Part shown: piece by piece, positions 16,495-25,316 of the stretch
Layout of the letters: the number at the start of each line of letters is the position of its first letter
Numbering within the stretch: position 1 is the stretch's first letter
Assembly: GCA_030427825.1 (NCBI GenBank)
Contig: JAUICO010000033.1
Coordinates: 1 to 43,486 of the forward strand
Reading direction: 5' to 3'
Source: a bacterium
GTDB lineage: Bacteria > Myxococcota_A > Bradymonadia > REDH01
DNA length: 43,486 nucleotides
Notes under the pieces: generated by a model
Told to the model about the DNA's origin: nothing
Seen by the model: only the letters and a program-made list of their open reading frames with translations
Databases searched by the model: none
Made by a program: the position numbers and the translations under genes

Positions 16495-19400
16495 GCGCCG
16501 GGCTGGTCTCGGTGGATCGTCCCGTCGGGACGGTGATGGTCGTCGCCGCGGTAGCACTCTTCGGGCTGGTTTCCCTGCAGCTGCTGCCGGTCAACCTGAT
16601 GCCCGAGATCGACAATCCGACGATTACCGTCGAGATTGAGTACGAGGGCGCGGCGCCGGAAGAGGTCGAAGAAGAGGTCACTGAGCCTGTGGAAGGACTG
16701 GTGCGCACCGTCGAAGGCGTCATCGGCGTTTCTTCGGTGTCCCGCGCGGGCCGCGCCGAAGTGATGCTCGACCTGGAGTGGGGCGCTGACCTTGACTACG
16801 CGGCGCAGAAGGTCAGAGAGCGGGTGTCGCTGATTCCTTTTCCGGACGGCGTCGGCCGCCCGTCGGTGCTTCGATACGACCCGACGCTCGACCCGGTGTT
16901 GCGCCTCGCGGTCTTCGGCAATGCCGGCGACGACGCCCTGCGACGATTCGCGGTCGATGAGCTGAAGCGGGCCCTCGACCCTCTGCCCGGCGTCGCGATG
17001 GTGCGCGTGCTCGGCGGCATCGAAGAAGCGGTGCGCGTCGAGGTGGACAGCGCTCTGCTGCGAGCGCGCGGCCTGAGTATCGGCGATATTGCTGCGCGTC
17101 TTGAGGCCGAGAATCTCAACGTCGCCGGCGGGACGATTACGGACGGCGACACCGAGTTGATTGTCCGCACGCTGAATCAGCTCTCTGATGTGGACGCGAT
17201 CGCGTCCCTCGCTGTAGGTGGTACTGCGTTTGCGCCGGTTCGTCTCTCTGACGTGGCAACCGTAGATGTGTCGCCGCGGCGGCAGCGGGTCGCCACGCGC
17301 TTTGACGGGGTGCCAAGCGTAGAGATTGAGGTGTTTCGTGAGGCGGACGCGAACCCCGTGGACGTGTCGCAGGTCGTGCGCGCGGCGGTTTTCGATGGCA
17401 GCGATCAGTCGGAGGGGGTCGCAGCGAAGGCGCCGCCCGGCGTGCAGATCGAGCTCCTGAACGATCAGAGCCGCTATATCGAATCGGCGGTCACCGAGGT
17501 GACTTCTACGGCGATATTGGGCGGGCTCTTTGCTGTACTCGTCCTCTTTGTGTCCCTGCGCAGGGCATGGCCGACCTTCGTGATCGCGCTGGCGATTCCC
17601 CTGTCTGTCGTCGCGACCTTCGCGCCGATGCGTTGGATGGGCCTCTCGCTGAACATCATGTCGCTGGGAGGCATGGCGCTGGGCGTCGGCATGCTCGTCG
17701 ACAACGCCATCGTTGTGCTGGAGTCCATTGTCCGACGAATTGAGTCCGGCGAGTCACGGCGCGACGCAGCGATCGCGGGTACCCGCGAGGTGGCCGGCGC
17801 CGTGGTTGCATCGACGATGACCACCATCGCGGTCTTTCTGCCGATCGCCTTCGTCCCCGGTGTTGCCGGCCAGCTCTTCGGGGACCTTGCGCTGGTCGTC
17901 GTGCTTTCCCTGATCGCGTCGCTGATCTTCGCAATCTTCTTCGTGCCGATGATGCTCGCGCTGCCGGTGGGTACCGTGCAGGCCTCGGATCATCATCGTA
18001 CAGGTGATGAACGCCGAGGCTTTGCCTCGTCGGCACTGTTCTTCAATGACCTGCGGTGGCTTCGATCCGGTCTTCAGAGGGGCGCGTCTCGTCGGGTACT
18101 CATGGTCCTCGCCGCGCCATTCGTCCTTGTATGGATACTGCTCAGGACTGCCTGTCTTCTGCCATTCGATCTCTTCTTCAACGGCGTCGTCGCCCGTCTC
18201 GCAGACACCGCGCGCCGCGTGGTGGGCTTCGTTGCGCGGCTGCTCTCGCGGGAACGGTCGGTGCAGGAGGGCGTCTTCACGCGAGTTTATCGGCGTGTGG
18301 TCCGTGGCGCACTGCGCGCTCGCTTTGTCGTCGCGGCCCTGGCAATAGCGGTCCTCGTCGGCAGTGGCGCTCTGTGGACTCAGCTTGGTCTGGAGCTGAT
18401 CCCGGAGATGCACCAGGGCGAGATCATCGCGCAGCTCGAAATGCCGGTTGGAACACCGCTCGAGGAGACAGCGGAGATGGCTGCTGCCGCGGAGCTCGCT
18501 CTGCGCGGGATCGCCGATATCGAGGCGCTCTCTACACGCATCGGCAGCTCAGAGGATCGACTTCAGGAGGCCCGCACCGGCGAGAACGTCGCAGAGATCC
18601 GGCTGCGTCTCGTGCCCGCGGCGAATCGTGCGGTGCAGGAGGCGCGGGTTGCCGCCGAAGTGCGAGAAGCCCTGGCCGCGATCGCCGGCGTGCGGCTTGA
18701 ACTCAGCAGACCTGAGCTCTTCCATATACCTACTGACATCGAGGTGACGATCACCGGCTACGACCTGCGTGATCTCGCAGAAACGGCCGCTGTGTGCGCG
18801 GACGCGCTGCGCGAGATGCCCCTCCTCGACGACGTACGCAGCAATCAGGAGAGCGGCTTCCCGGAGGTGCAGGTTCGACTCGATCGCAATCGACTGGCGG
18901 CGATGGGGCTCACTGCGCGTGCGGTCGCAGATGTGATCCGGGATCAGGTGCATGGTCGAACACCGACAGTTCTTCGCGAGCGCGGCCGCACCCTGGACGT
19001 GGACGTACGCCTCGACCAGTCAGCGGCTCGAACGCTTGAGGATCTTCGCACGATGGAGGTCGCTGCGGTTGCCACCGGCGCCACGCCCGGCGCCACGCCC
19101 CCCTCATCGATGGCCGGCACCTCGCTCGTAGCGGGCGGTATCGACGTGGCGGCCGGCGGTCGTCCGACGACGCCGGTGCTGCTTGGAAGCGTCGCGGACA
19201 TTCTGCTCGACACCGGCCCCGCCGAGATACGACGTGTGAACGGCAGGCGGGCAGCGGTGGTGTCCAGCTCAGCGACAATTCGCAATGTGGGCGCCGCCGC
19301 AACGCAGGCCCAGCAGGTGGTCGACGGCCTCTCGCTACGGCCGGAGCAGAGCGCATGGGTCGGTGGGCAGTCGACCGAGATGCAGGGTGCCGCGACCGCG

Positions 19401-19949
19401 CTGCTGCTTGCGCTGCTCTTTGCCGTATTTCTTGTGTACGCGGTGATGGCTTCAACCTTCGAGAGCTTCATGGGTCCCTTTGTGATCCTGCTCTCGATTC
19501 CACTCGCCTTCACCGGAGTCGTACTCTGGTTGGCGGCCACAGACACGCCGGTATCCGTCATTGTCCTGATCGGGACGATCGTGCTCGCGGGTATTGTCGT
19601 GAACAACGCGATCGTGCTCGTTGACGCGATCATTCAGCGCCGTCGCGCCGGCCGGGAGCTTGACGACGCCATCGTGGAAGCCTGCGCTTCGAGACTGCGC
19701 CCGGTGCTGATTACGGCCACAACCACGGTGCTCGGCTTGATGCCTATGGCCCTGCGCATGGGCGATGGAGCCGAGATTCGAAGGCCTCTCGCGGGTGTCG
19801 TCATGGCCGGCCTTTCATCATCCACCGTGCTCACCCTGGTCGTCATTCCCGTCGTATATCGCCTGATCGGTGAGCTCGGCGGGTTGCGCGGCGGCGTTGA
19901 CCCGGTGAGCCCCGAGCTTGCCGACGCCGACGTGGACTCGCCTGCCTGA
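16491..19949 (+). CDS. RND-family efflux transporter permease (AcrB/HAE1-like)
   Basis: Inner-membrane proton-driven pump of 1152 residues. Features include an N-terminal TM1 (VMVVAAVALFGLVSL), porter domains (LMPEIDNPTITVEIEYEGAAPEEVE), and TM2-TM6 with the proton-relay region GVGMLVDNAIVVLES in TM4. A second half mirrors the first (IVLAGIVVNNAIVLVDAI). It is about 100 residues longer than AcrB. Part of the excess is between TM6 and TM7 (about residues 495-600), a charged stretch carrying a hydrophobic segment VLMVLAAPFVLVWILL. No TolC-type channel gene is adjacent, so one must be supplied from elsewhere. The VDNAIVV form places it in the HAE1/multidrug branch rather than the heavy-metal branch, though the substrate cannot be read from sequence. 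Confidence 0.95.
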   Translation: MSAGLVSVDRPVGTVMVVAAVALFGLVSLQLLPVNLMPEIDNPTITVEIEYEGAAPEEVEEEVTEPVEGLVRTVEGVIGVSSVSRAGRAEVMLDLEWGADLDYAAQKVRERVSLIPFPDGVGRPSVLRYDPTLDPVLRLAVFGNAGDDALRRFAVDELKRALDPLPGVAMVRVLGGIEEAVRVEVDSALLRARGLSIGDIAARLEAENLNVAGGTITDGDTELIVRTLNQLSDVDAIASLAVGGTAFAPVRLSDVATVDVSPRRQRVATRFDGVPSVEIEVFREADANPVDVSQVVRAAVFDGSDQSEGVAAKAPPGVQIELLNDQSRYIESAVTEVTSTAILGGLFAVLVLFVSLRRAWPTFVIALAIPLSVVATFAPMRWMGLSLNIMSLGGMALGVGMLVDNAIVVLESIVRRIESGESRRDAAIAGTREVAGAVVASTMTTIAVFLPIAFVPGVAGQLFGDLALVVVLSLIASLIFAIFFVPMMLALPVGTVQASDHHRTGDERRGFASSALFFNDLRWLRSGLQRGASRRVLMVLAAPFVLVWILLRTACLLPFDLFFNGVVARLADTARRVVGFVARLLSRERSVQEGVFTRVYRRVVRGALRARFVVAALAIAVLVGSGALWTQLGLELIPEMHQGEIIAQLEMPVGTPLEETAEMAAAAELALRGIADIEALSTRIGSSEDRLQEARTGENVAEIRLRLVPAANRAVQEARVAAEVREALAAIAGVRLELSRPELFHIPTDIEVTITGYDLRDLAETAAVCADALREMPLLDDVRSNQESGFPEVQVRLDRNRLAAMGLTARAVADVIRDQVHGRTPTVLRERGRTLDVDVRLDQSAARTLEDLRTMEVAAVATGATPGATPPSSMAGTSLVAGGIDVAAGGRPTTPVLLGSVADILLDTGPAEIRRVNGRRAAVVSSSATIRNVGAAATQAQQVVDGLSLRPEQSAWVGGQSTEMQGAATALLLALLFAVFLVYAVMASTFESFMGPFVILLSIPLAFTGVVLWLAATDTPVSVIVLIGTIVLAGIVVNNAIVLVDAIIQRRRAGRELDDAIVEACASRLRPVLITATTTVLGLMPMALRMGDGAEIRRPLAGVVMAGLSSSTVLTLVVIPVVYRLIGELGGLRGGVDPVSPELADADVDSPA

Positions 19950-20106
19950 GGCGGCGGGTGTATGGCGAACGTGGGGTTCCGACGCTCCGGTGATCGTAAC
20001 GGCGCTACAGGTGGTTTGGCGCCGACAAGAGCGCTGTGGTAGGCTCACGCGCGAACCAAACACCTATGACTGCCACTGGGGGGTAGTCGCAATCGTGGGA
20101 TGAGTG

Positions 20107-20970
20107 ATGGCGCGAAAGTCGCTGCGTAGCTTTTATTGTGAGCAGGACCTCTGGAAGGACTGCGAGGCCGCCGCGAATGAGCGGGGCCAGTCCATCGACG
20201 ATCTGCTGAACAGCGCTCTGCGCGCCTTTCTCAGCGGCGGCGTCGTTGAGGCTCCTGCTGCGGCGGCAGCTGAAGCATCCGAGGGTGCGTCAGAGGACGC
20301 ACGGGCTGACGCGGTGACCGGAACCGCCGCTGTCGTCGAAGCTGCACCCGAAGCACCCGCGGCGGCAACAGTAGTTGGCCTGCCCGGCCTGCCCGGTGCC
20401 GGCGCGCTGCCCGGACTTCCGGCAATCACCGGCCCGCCCTCCGCTCCAACCGCGCCGGCAGCTCCGGCTGATGATGCGCCTGCTGCCGATGATCCGCCGC
20501 GAACGGGTGGTCTTCCGCCTCTGCCGGCCGCACCGAGAATCACCTCGAGCTCGCAGATGGTGGACGGCGACGAACGCGATCCCGCCAACCGCGCGACGTT
20601 GACGCATATGCCGGCGATCACCGGCCCACCGTCGCCGCCTGTTGCACCGCCGCCGCCGCCGCCCAAAGAGCCGGCTGACGATGAAGATGCGACGGTTCTA
20701 CGCGTGTTCTACGGTGGAGAGTGGTCGCCGGTCACCGGCGATCGCTTCGTGATCGGTCGGGGGACCAGAGGTACAGACCTTACGATCCGAGACGCGAACA
20801 TTTCGCGAAAACACGCCGCAGTGATTCGCCATGACGGCGTCTTCTACATTCAGGATCTCGGCTCGACGAATGGCATCGAGTTTGAGGGCAACAAGGTTGA
20901 CACCAAGCGCATCGAAGAGGGCGACCGCTTCATCATGTGTGACCACGAAGTTGTGTTCTCTTTCGAGTAA
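20107..20970 (+). CDS. FHA-domain protein with helical N-terminus and Pro/Ala linker
   Basis: Predicted phosphothreonine-binding protein, 287 residues from ATG 20107 (GTG 20104 is immediately before). Residues 1-40 (SLRSFYCEQDLWKDCEAAAN, SIDDLLNSALRAFL) look like a ribbon-helix-helix-type unit. A long Ala/Pro-rich linker follows, with two copies of ITGPPS. The C-terminal FHA domain (about 200-287) keeps the binding residues in FVIGRG, ISRKHAAV and DLGSTNG. FHA domains read Ser/Thr kinase outputs, but no Hanks-type kinase gene is adjacent. The 48-base gap to the next gene suggests co-transcription. Confidence 0.9.
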   Translation: MARKSLRSFYCEQDLWKDCEAAANERGQSIDDLLNSALRAFLSGGVVEAPAAAAAEASEGASEDARADAVTGTAAVVEAAPEAPAAATVVGLPGLPGAGALPGLPAITGPPSAPTAPAAPADDAPAADDPPRTGGLPPLPAAPRITSSSQMVDGDERDPANRATLTHMPAITGPPSPPVAPPPPPPKEPADDEDATVLRVFYGGEWSPVTGDRFVIGRGTRGTDLTIRDANISRKHAAVIRHDGVFYIQDLGSTNGIEFEGNKVDTKRIEEGDRFIMCDHEVVFSFE

Positions 20971-21018
20971 TTTCCGTCGTGCGGCGACCTCACCGGCGCC
21001 CGGGGCAACGAGCCGAAA

Positions 21019-21975
21019 GTGTACGGACTTCACGAGATCTCTTCCGGGCTGGCGTGCATCACGCTGCCGCCTGACGGGCTGCCTCTGCCATGGGGCACGC
21101 CGCGAAATGTGTTTGTATTGCGTTCCGACGAAGGCGGCGGCGGTGTCGTCCTCATAGACTGTGGTTGGGGTGCGCAGGCAGACACCCTGATACGCGCGCT
21201 CTCGGAGCTTGCGCTGACCCCAGCGCATGTCAGCGCGATCGTCGCCACTTCTCATCGCCCGGACGCGGTGGGCGCGGCTGCTTCGTTTCCGGCAGCGACG
21301 GTGTACACTGCTGTATCGGCCGGCGATGAGACGGATGAGTTGTGGAACCTGCCAGCAATCGAGCGGGAGGCCCGGATGCTGCTTTCAGCTCCCTTCGCAC
21401 CGGCGAGCTGGTCTGAGAACGCGCTTGTCGAAGAGCTGGATATCCTGCGGAGACAGCAGGTGTCGCCGCCGAACATGACACCGGTCCTGCAGGGGCTGCC
21501 ACTCCGCGTTGCCGGTCGCACGCTGGTGCCTGAGCACCTCGCCGGCCATGGTCCGGGCCACGCCGCGTGGCGCGACCCGGACAACGGCGACCTCTTCGCC
21601 GGCATCGGGTTGATTTCGGATCCCCCGCCTCTCTCTCAGCGCCCGTCTGATGCCGCTGCTACCACGGTCGATCTTGCAGCGACGGAGCCCGCTTCGGTCT
21701 TTCCCGCTCACGGTCCACCCCAGCGTGAGCCCAGGGTGGCCCTCCGCTCAGCGAGCCTCTTTGCGCAGAACTTCAGCACCAACCTGCAGTACGTTCTCAA
21801 GGACCCGTCGACCGCCGAGAACCTGGTGTACACCGACCTCGGGAGCGCCGAGCTGCCCTTGCTGCGATTTGCTGTGACCTCCCTGACCTGGCGCCACAAC
21901 CTCGACGCGCTGGTTGCGGCCGGCGTGGTTTCTCAGGGGCCGGGCGGCACCTACCAGCTCGGTAGTCGCGGATAG
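21019..21975 (+). CDS. Metallo-beta-lactamase-fold protein with degenerate metal site
   Basis: A 318-residue protein with the sequence landmarks of LACTB2/glyoxalase-II-like MBL hydrolases: GTPRNVFVLRS, VVLIDCGWG, a histidine-rich turn HLAGHGPGHAAWRDP, and a C-terminal winged-helix-like region (FAVTSLTWRHNLDALVAAG). Where the family has THxHxDH it reads ATSHRPDAVGA, so the first-site histidines and the last histidine are lost and only the aspartate remains. It is therefore unlikely to bind two zinc ions and may be non-catalytic or a binding protein. The start is GTG 21019, 48 bases after the FHA gene. Confidence 0.8.
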   Translation: MYGLHEISSGLACITLPPDGLPLPWGTPRNVFVLRSDEGGGGVVLIDCGWGAQADTLIRALSELALTPAHVSAIVATSHRPDAVGAAASFPAATVYTAVSAGDETDELWNLPAIEREARMLLSAPFAPASWSENALVEELDILRRQQVSPPNMTPVLQGLPLRVAGRTLVPEHLAGHGPGHAAWRDPDNGDLFAGIGLISDPPPLSQRPSDAAATTVDLAATEPASVFPAHGPPQREPRVALRSASLFAQNFSTNLQYVLKDPSTAENLVYTDLGSAELPLLRFAVTSLTWRHNLDALVAAGVVSQGPGGTYQLGSRG

Positions 21976-21995
21976 CCGGGCGCGACCGGCTGCAC

Positions 21996-22394
21996 CTATT
22001 CGACCAGCCAGGTGAGGTAACGCCAGCCGGTGTCGGAGACTACGGTCTCGCCCCGGGCGATGATTCGCACCACGAGCTCCGTCCCCGCCTCCGGAGTGTC
22101 CGGCTCGTTGTCCGCGATGAAGTCGAGTTCGACTCGCTGCCAGGTCGCTCCATTGCGCAGCTCCCAGGGCGGGCAATCGCATCGCGCCGGGTTGTATCGG
22201 ACCGCAACGAGCAGCTCGCCAATGTCGAAGACCGCGCCGTGTGCTCGCTCCAGGGCGCGGTAGATGCGGGTGGAAACGACCTCTTCCGGGGCTCGGCGTA
22301 CGAACACGCTCTGTTGCGCGGCGCAGGCTGAGAACAGCAGCAGCGCAGGCACCATCGCTGCGATTGAGGTCCACTGTCTACGTGATTCCCGCAA
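21996..22394 (-). CDS. Small putative lipoprotein
   Basis: Unknown function. The chosen start is TTG 22394, which has GGAACGAA a few bases upstream and gives 132 residues: a basic n-region (RESRRQW), a hydrophobic core (MVPALLLF) and the lipobox SACA. ATG 22355 would leave no charged n-region, and ATG 22460 would extend far into the methyltransferase gene. The mature part is a beta-rich domain of about 100 residues containing CDCPPWELRNGATW and VVRIIARGETVVSDTGWR. The gene overlaps the end of the upstream methyltransferase gene by about 17 bases. Confidence 0.66.
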   Translation of the reverse strand: MRESRRQWTSIAAMVPALLLFSACAAQQSVFVRRAPEEVVSTRIYRALERAHGAVFDIGELLVAVRYNPARCDCPPWELRNGATWQRVELDFIADNEPDTPEAGTELVVRIIARGETVVSDTGWRYLTWLVE

Positions 22395-23088
22395 GGATTC
22401 GTTCCATGTGCGCGGTGTACTGACCGGAGGCATCGCGTACGATGATCGGGCGGTCATCACAATCCCGGATCGGCCCGCGGCCGGCTCGCGCGATCACCGT
22501 CGTCGGTGCGGCCCCGGCGCGAGGGTGTACCTGTGTAAAGTGCAGATGCGCGCACCCGGATTGCTGTAGAGCCGTCGTCAGGTGGGCCACGCGCGCCGCG
22601 CTGAAAGCAACGACCAGCATCCCCTCCTCGCTGACGTATCGCCAGGACGCCGCGATCAGCTCGTTGAGGCTGCCATCCAGGAGATGTCGGCCTCGGGCGC
22701 GCTGTCGGTTCGGTGGGATCCGACCGCTGTCGGGATCAAACCAGGGCGGGTTCATGGCCACAACGTCGAAGCGCTGAGGGCGCACGTGGTGGCGAATGTC
22801 GTCGCACACCACGTCGACACGCTCAGCGAGCTGATTGCGCCGGATGTTGGTCCGGCAGAGCCGGGCGAGCTCCGGCTGGACCTCAACGCACGAGAAGCGG
22901 CCCGGGCTCAACGCTGCGGCCGCCAGCGACACAACGCCGACGCCCGCGCAGGGCTCCAGGCAGTGAACAGGCTGCCGCTGAGCGATGGCGTGAGCCAGCA
23001 GCACGGCATCCAGCGTAAAGCGGTAACCGTCGGCGGGCTGCTCGAGGACCACCCGCCCCCCGAAGAGAGCGTCGGGAGTGGTCTTCAC
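22378..23088 (-). CDS. TrmN6-like SAM-dependent methyltransferase
   Basis: Class I methyltransferase, 236 residues. Motif I is LEPCAGVGVVSLAAAAL, motif II FSCVEVQPELARL, and the catalytic MNPPWFDP matches the NPPY/F motif of N6-adenine/glutamine methylases. The opening DALFGGRVVLEQPADGYRFTLDAVLLAHA is typical of the TrmN6/YfiC group, which methylates A37 of tRNA1(Val). The start is GTG 23088. This frame is the same as the upstream DUF1015 gene, and no other start codon exists between that gene's stop and this GTG. The exact substrate is not proven. Confidence 0.85.
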   Translation of the reverse strand: MKTTPDALFGGRVVLEQPADGYRFTLDAVLLAHAIAQRQPVHCLEPCAGVGVVSLAAAALSPGRFSCVEVQPELARLCRTNIRRNQLAERVDVVCDDIRHHVRPQRFDVVAMNPPWFDPDSGRIPPNRQRARGRHLLDGSLNELIAASWRYVSEEGMLVVAFSAARVAHLTTALQQSGCAHLHFTQVHPRAGAAPTTVIARAGRGPIRDCDDRPIIVRDASGQYTAHMERILAGIT

Positions 23089-23202
23089 TTCGAGGGTGCC
23101 GAGTTCGAAGGCGCGGTGCTCCGGGGCGTCGCTTTCCGGGGCGCAGCCTCGCCGAGCTTCCGCAGCAGCACTGCGGGAGGATGTCCCGTACGACGCAGCA
23201 GC

Positions 23203-24522
23203 TCAGAATTCCTGCAGGTCGTTGATGACGAGTCCCGACAGAACCTTCGGGTAGAAGTAGGTCGACTTCTGCGGCATGAATCCACCGGCGTTGCACACGG
23301 CGCGGATTCGGGAGATCGGCGTCGGGTTCATCACGAACACCGCCTGCACATCGTCACGCGCCGCCTCGGCGAAGGCCGCGTCAAGTGAGCGGGGATAGCG
23401 CACGTTCAGCTTCTGTGCCTGCGCTTCCAGGGACACGCCGGTCAGCTTTGCGAGAATGAAGTCGTGCAGCACCGTCACGTCGAGCAGGCGTGCGGGACCG
23501 ACAACGTCGAGGGCGTCCAGCTCTTCGCTGGCGCTTACGATATCGAGAGTCAGCAGCAGGCGCTGTGCTTCGCCCTCGCTATCGCGGGTGAGCAATACGA
23601 AGGACGGTGCGTCCGCGCCTGCGCGCTGAAGCATCGCCGGCAGCTCATCCGGAGCGACATCAGCGGGGATTGGGATCGCGACGAAGTACTCGGAGAGCTT
23701 CTTCAGCCAGGCATCCTGGTCGAGGTCGGCGACACTGTGAATCGCGCGGTGTGTCGGCCACACCGCCAGGCCCGGGTCTTCTGAGTTTGCCAGGTACGCG
23801 AGAGCAAACGCGGCCGGCGACTCCGGGTTGTCTGCGGCTACCTCGTTTCGGTAGGCCAGCGCGGTCTCATAGCGATGGTGACCGTCAGCGATCAGCAGCT
23901 GCTCTTTGGCGAGGCGCTCCTGAACCCATGCGATGGTTTCGTCGTCGTGTACGATCCAAAGCTGGTGGCGAATCCCGTCTGCTGTCTCGATGTCGATGAT
24001 CGATTGTTCCTCGCAGAAGGCTTCGAAGGCTTTGTCGATCGCACGCTGAGGATCATCGTAGAGCATGAAGAGCTGAGACATCTGCGACTCGGTGGCACGC
24101 ATCAGATCGAGACGATCCTTCTTCGGGCCTTTCAGAGTTCGCTCGTGGGGCAGGATGACTCGCTCGTCGTAGTCGCAGACTCGGATCGTGCAGAGGAACC
24201 CGCGACGGGTGACCGGTGCGCCGTCTACTTCGAAGGTCTGATGATAGACGTAGAAGCAGGGGCGCGGATCTCGCATGAGCACCGTGTCTTCGACCCAGTC
24301 TGCGTAGGTCTCGGCGGCGCGTGTGTAGCGGTTGTCACTGTCTGTGTCGGCTTCCGAAGTTTTTCCGAAGTCGAGGCGCACAAAGTTGTGGGGCGAACGC
24401 TCGTAGAGTTCGTTCTGGAGCGCCTCGTCGATGATGTCGTAGGGCGGGGTCACAACGTCGACCAGGGGGCCGACCTTGTCTGGGTTGTAGCGAACGGCGC
24501 GAAAGGGACGAACTTCAGCCAT
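23203..24522 (-). CDS. DUF1015 family protein
   Basis: A 439-residue protein of the DUF1015 family, conserved in many bacteria and archaea, for which I can assign no function with confidence. The start is ATG 24522, giving MAEVRPFRAVRYNPDKVG; the frame is open further upstream but without family similarity. Landmarks are VVTPPYDIIDEALQNELYER, HNFVRLDFGKT, ERVILPHERTLKGPKKDR, LIADGHHRYETALAYRNE and KSTYFYPKVLSGLVIN at the C-terminus. The conserved GHHRYETA and HERTLKGPK stretches are the usual strongest family signatures. It is upstream of the methyltransferase on the same strand and divergent from the ferredoxin. Confidence 0.93.
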   Translation of the reverse strand: MAEVRPFRAVRYNPDKVGPLVDVVTPPYDIIDEALQNELYERSPHNFVRLDFGKTSEADTDSDNRYTRAAETYADWVEDTVLMRDPRPCFYVYHQTFEVDGAPVTRRGFLCTIRVCDYDERVILPHERTLKGPKKDRLDLMRATESQMSQLFMLYDDPQRAIDKAFEAFCEEQSIIDIETADGIRHQLWIVHDDETIAWVQERLAKEQLLIADGHHRYETALAYRNEVAADNPESPAAFALAYLANSEDPGLAVWPTHRAIHSVADLDQDAWLKKLSEYFVAIPIPADVAPDELPAMLQRAGADAPSFVLLTRDSEGEAQRLLLTLDIVSASEELDALDVVGPARLLDVTVLHDFILAKLTGVSLEAQAQKLNVRYPRSLDAAFAEAARDDVQAVFVMNPTPISRIRAVCNAGGFMPQKSTYFYPKVLSGLVINDLQEF

Positions 24523-24862
24523 GATGTACCGGAATCGAATGAGGGTGTTGGCGCGGGCGCGCGGCGAACTCATGTCAGCCCTGCTCGTGCCCGCCCAGGC
24601 CGAGCCTGTTTTCCGCCGCCGGGGGAGCACGCGCACTATCAACGAGAGACAGTGGGACCTAGATCAGCGCGGCGGGATTGTCATCGTCTGACGCCGTGAA
24701 TTGCGCGAAAACACGGTCAATGCCGTCTGATCAGAACGTGTTTCAGTTTCGGCCTCCTGATGCATTGCGTCATCGGCTTCGTTGCACTACATTCCCCGCC
24801 GCGAAGTGCGCGGATTTCCCCCGTGTCACACTCCTTCAGGCCGTCCGTTACGAGAAGAACCG
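24523..24862. other. 340-base divergent intergenic region (DUF1015 / ferredoxin)
   Basis: No supported gene is seen here; short ORFs crossing it lack start signals or similarity. It must hold promoters for both flanking genes. Toward the ferredoxin, TTGCGT (24765-24770) and TACATT (24788-24793) are 17 bases apart and lie about 70 bases from the start, a modest match. No convincing box facing DUF1015 was found. No tRNA or structured RNA is visible. Confidence 0.4.
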
Positions 24863-25177
24863 ATGATCTATATCATTGCAGAACCATGCCACGGCGTTTG
24901 TGACACAGCATGCGTAGATGTGTGCCCGGTCGACTGTATCCACGGGCCGGCAGACCTCGATGAGATCCGCGCTGTCCGCGAAGAAGGTGGCGAGGCCGCA
25001 CTTGTCGAGAAGTGGGGAGCCAAGATCCAACTCTATATCGATCCTGAAGAGTGCATCAGCTGCGGTGCCTGCGAACCGGAATGTCCTGTTGAGGCCATCT
25101 TCGAAGACGAAGAAGTGCCGGCGAAATGGGAGAAGTACACCGAGATCAACGCGAAGTTCTTCGAGGACCGCGACTGA
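24863..25177 (+). CDS. Dicluster 4Fe-4S ferredoxin
   Basis: Small electron carrier of 104 residues; the start ATG 24863 follows GAGAAG at a normal distance. The first cysteine set is C9, C13, C17, C21 and C25 (HGVCDTACVDVCPVDCIH). The second is C64-x2-C67-x2-C70-x3-C74-P (CISCGACEPECP). The two are separated by an unusually long acidic insertion of about 38 residues (29-63). The C-terminus is a short charged helix. An FdxA-like 7Fe/8Fe ferredoxin is likely; cluster types cannot be decided from sequence. No redox enzyme gene is adjacent. Confidence 0.92.
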   Translation: MIYIIAEPCHGVCDTACVDVCPVDCIHGPADLDEIRAVREEGGEAALVEKWGAKIQLYIDPEECISCGACEPECPVEAIFEDEEVPAKWEKYTEINAKFFEDRD

Positions 25178-25236
25178 GCTCCGACGGCGCCAGTCGTTGG
25201 AACATGACGCCGGCCGGCGCATCGGCATTTGTCTGA

Positions 25237-25296
25237 GCCCACGCCCGGGGGTGGGCCCGATGCGGACCCGTGCGCCCCATGGGCTCGTACGGGTCT
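25237..25296. terminator. Two GC-rich hairpins between convergent genes
   Basis: Between the ferredoxin and helicase stops there are two inverted repeats. GCCCAC (25237-25242) pairs with GTGGGC (25251-25256). GACCCGT (25265-25271) pairs with ACGGGTC (25289-25295), with the palindrome CCCATGGG in its loop. No T run follows on either strand, so intrinsic termination is uncertain; they may act as bidirectional stop or RNA-stabilising hairpins. Confidence 0.38.
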
Positions 25297-25316
25297 GAAC
25301 GCGGTCCGGCTGCGGG

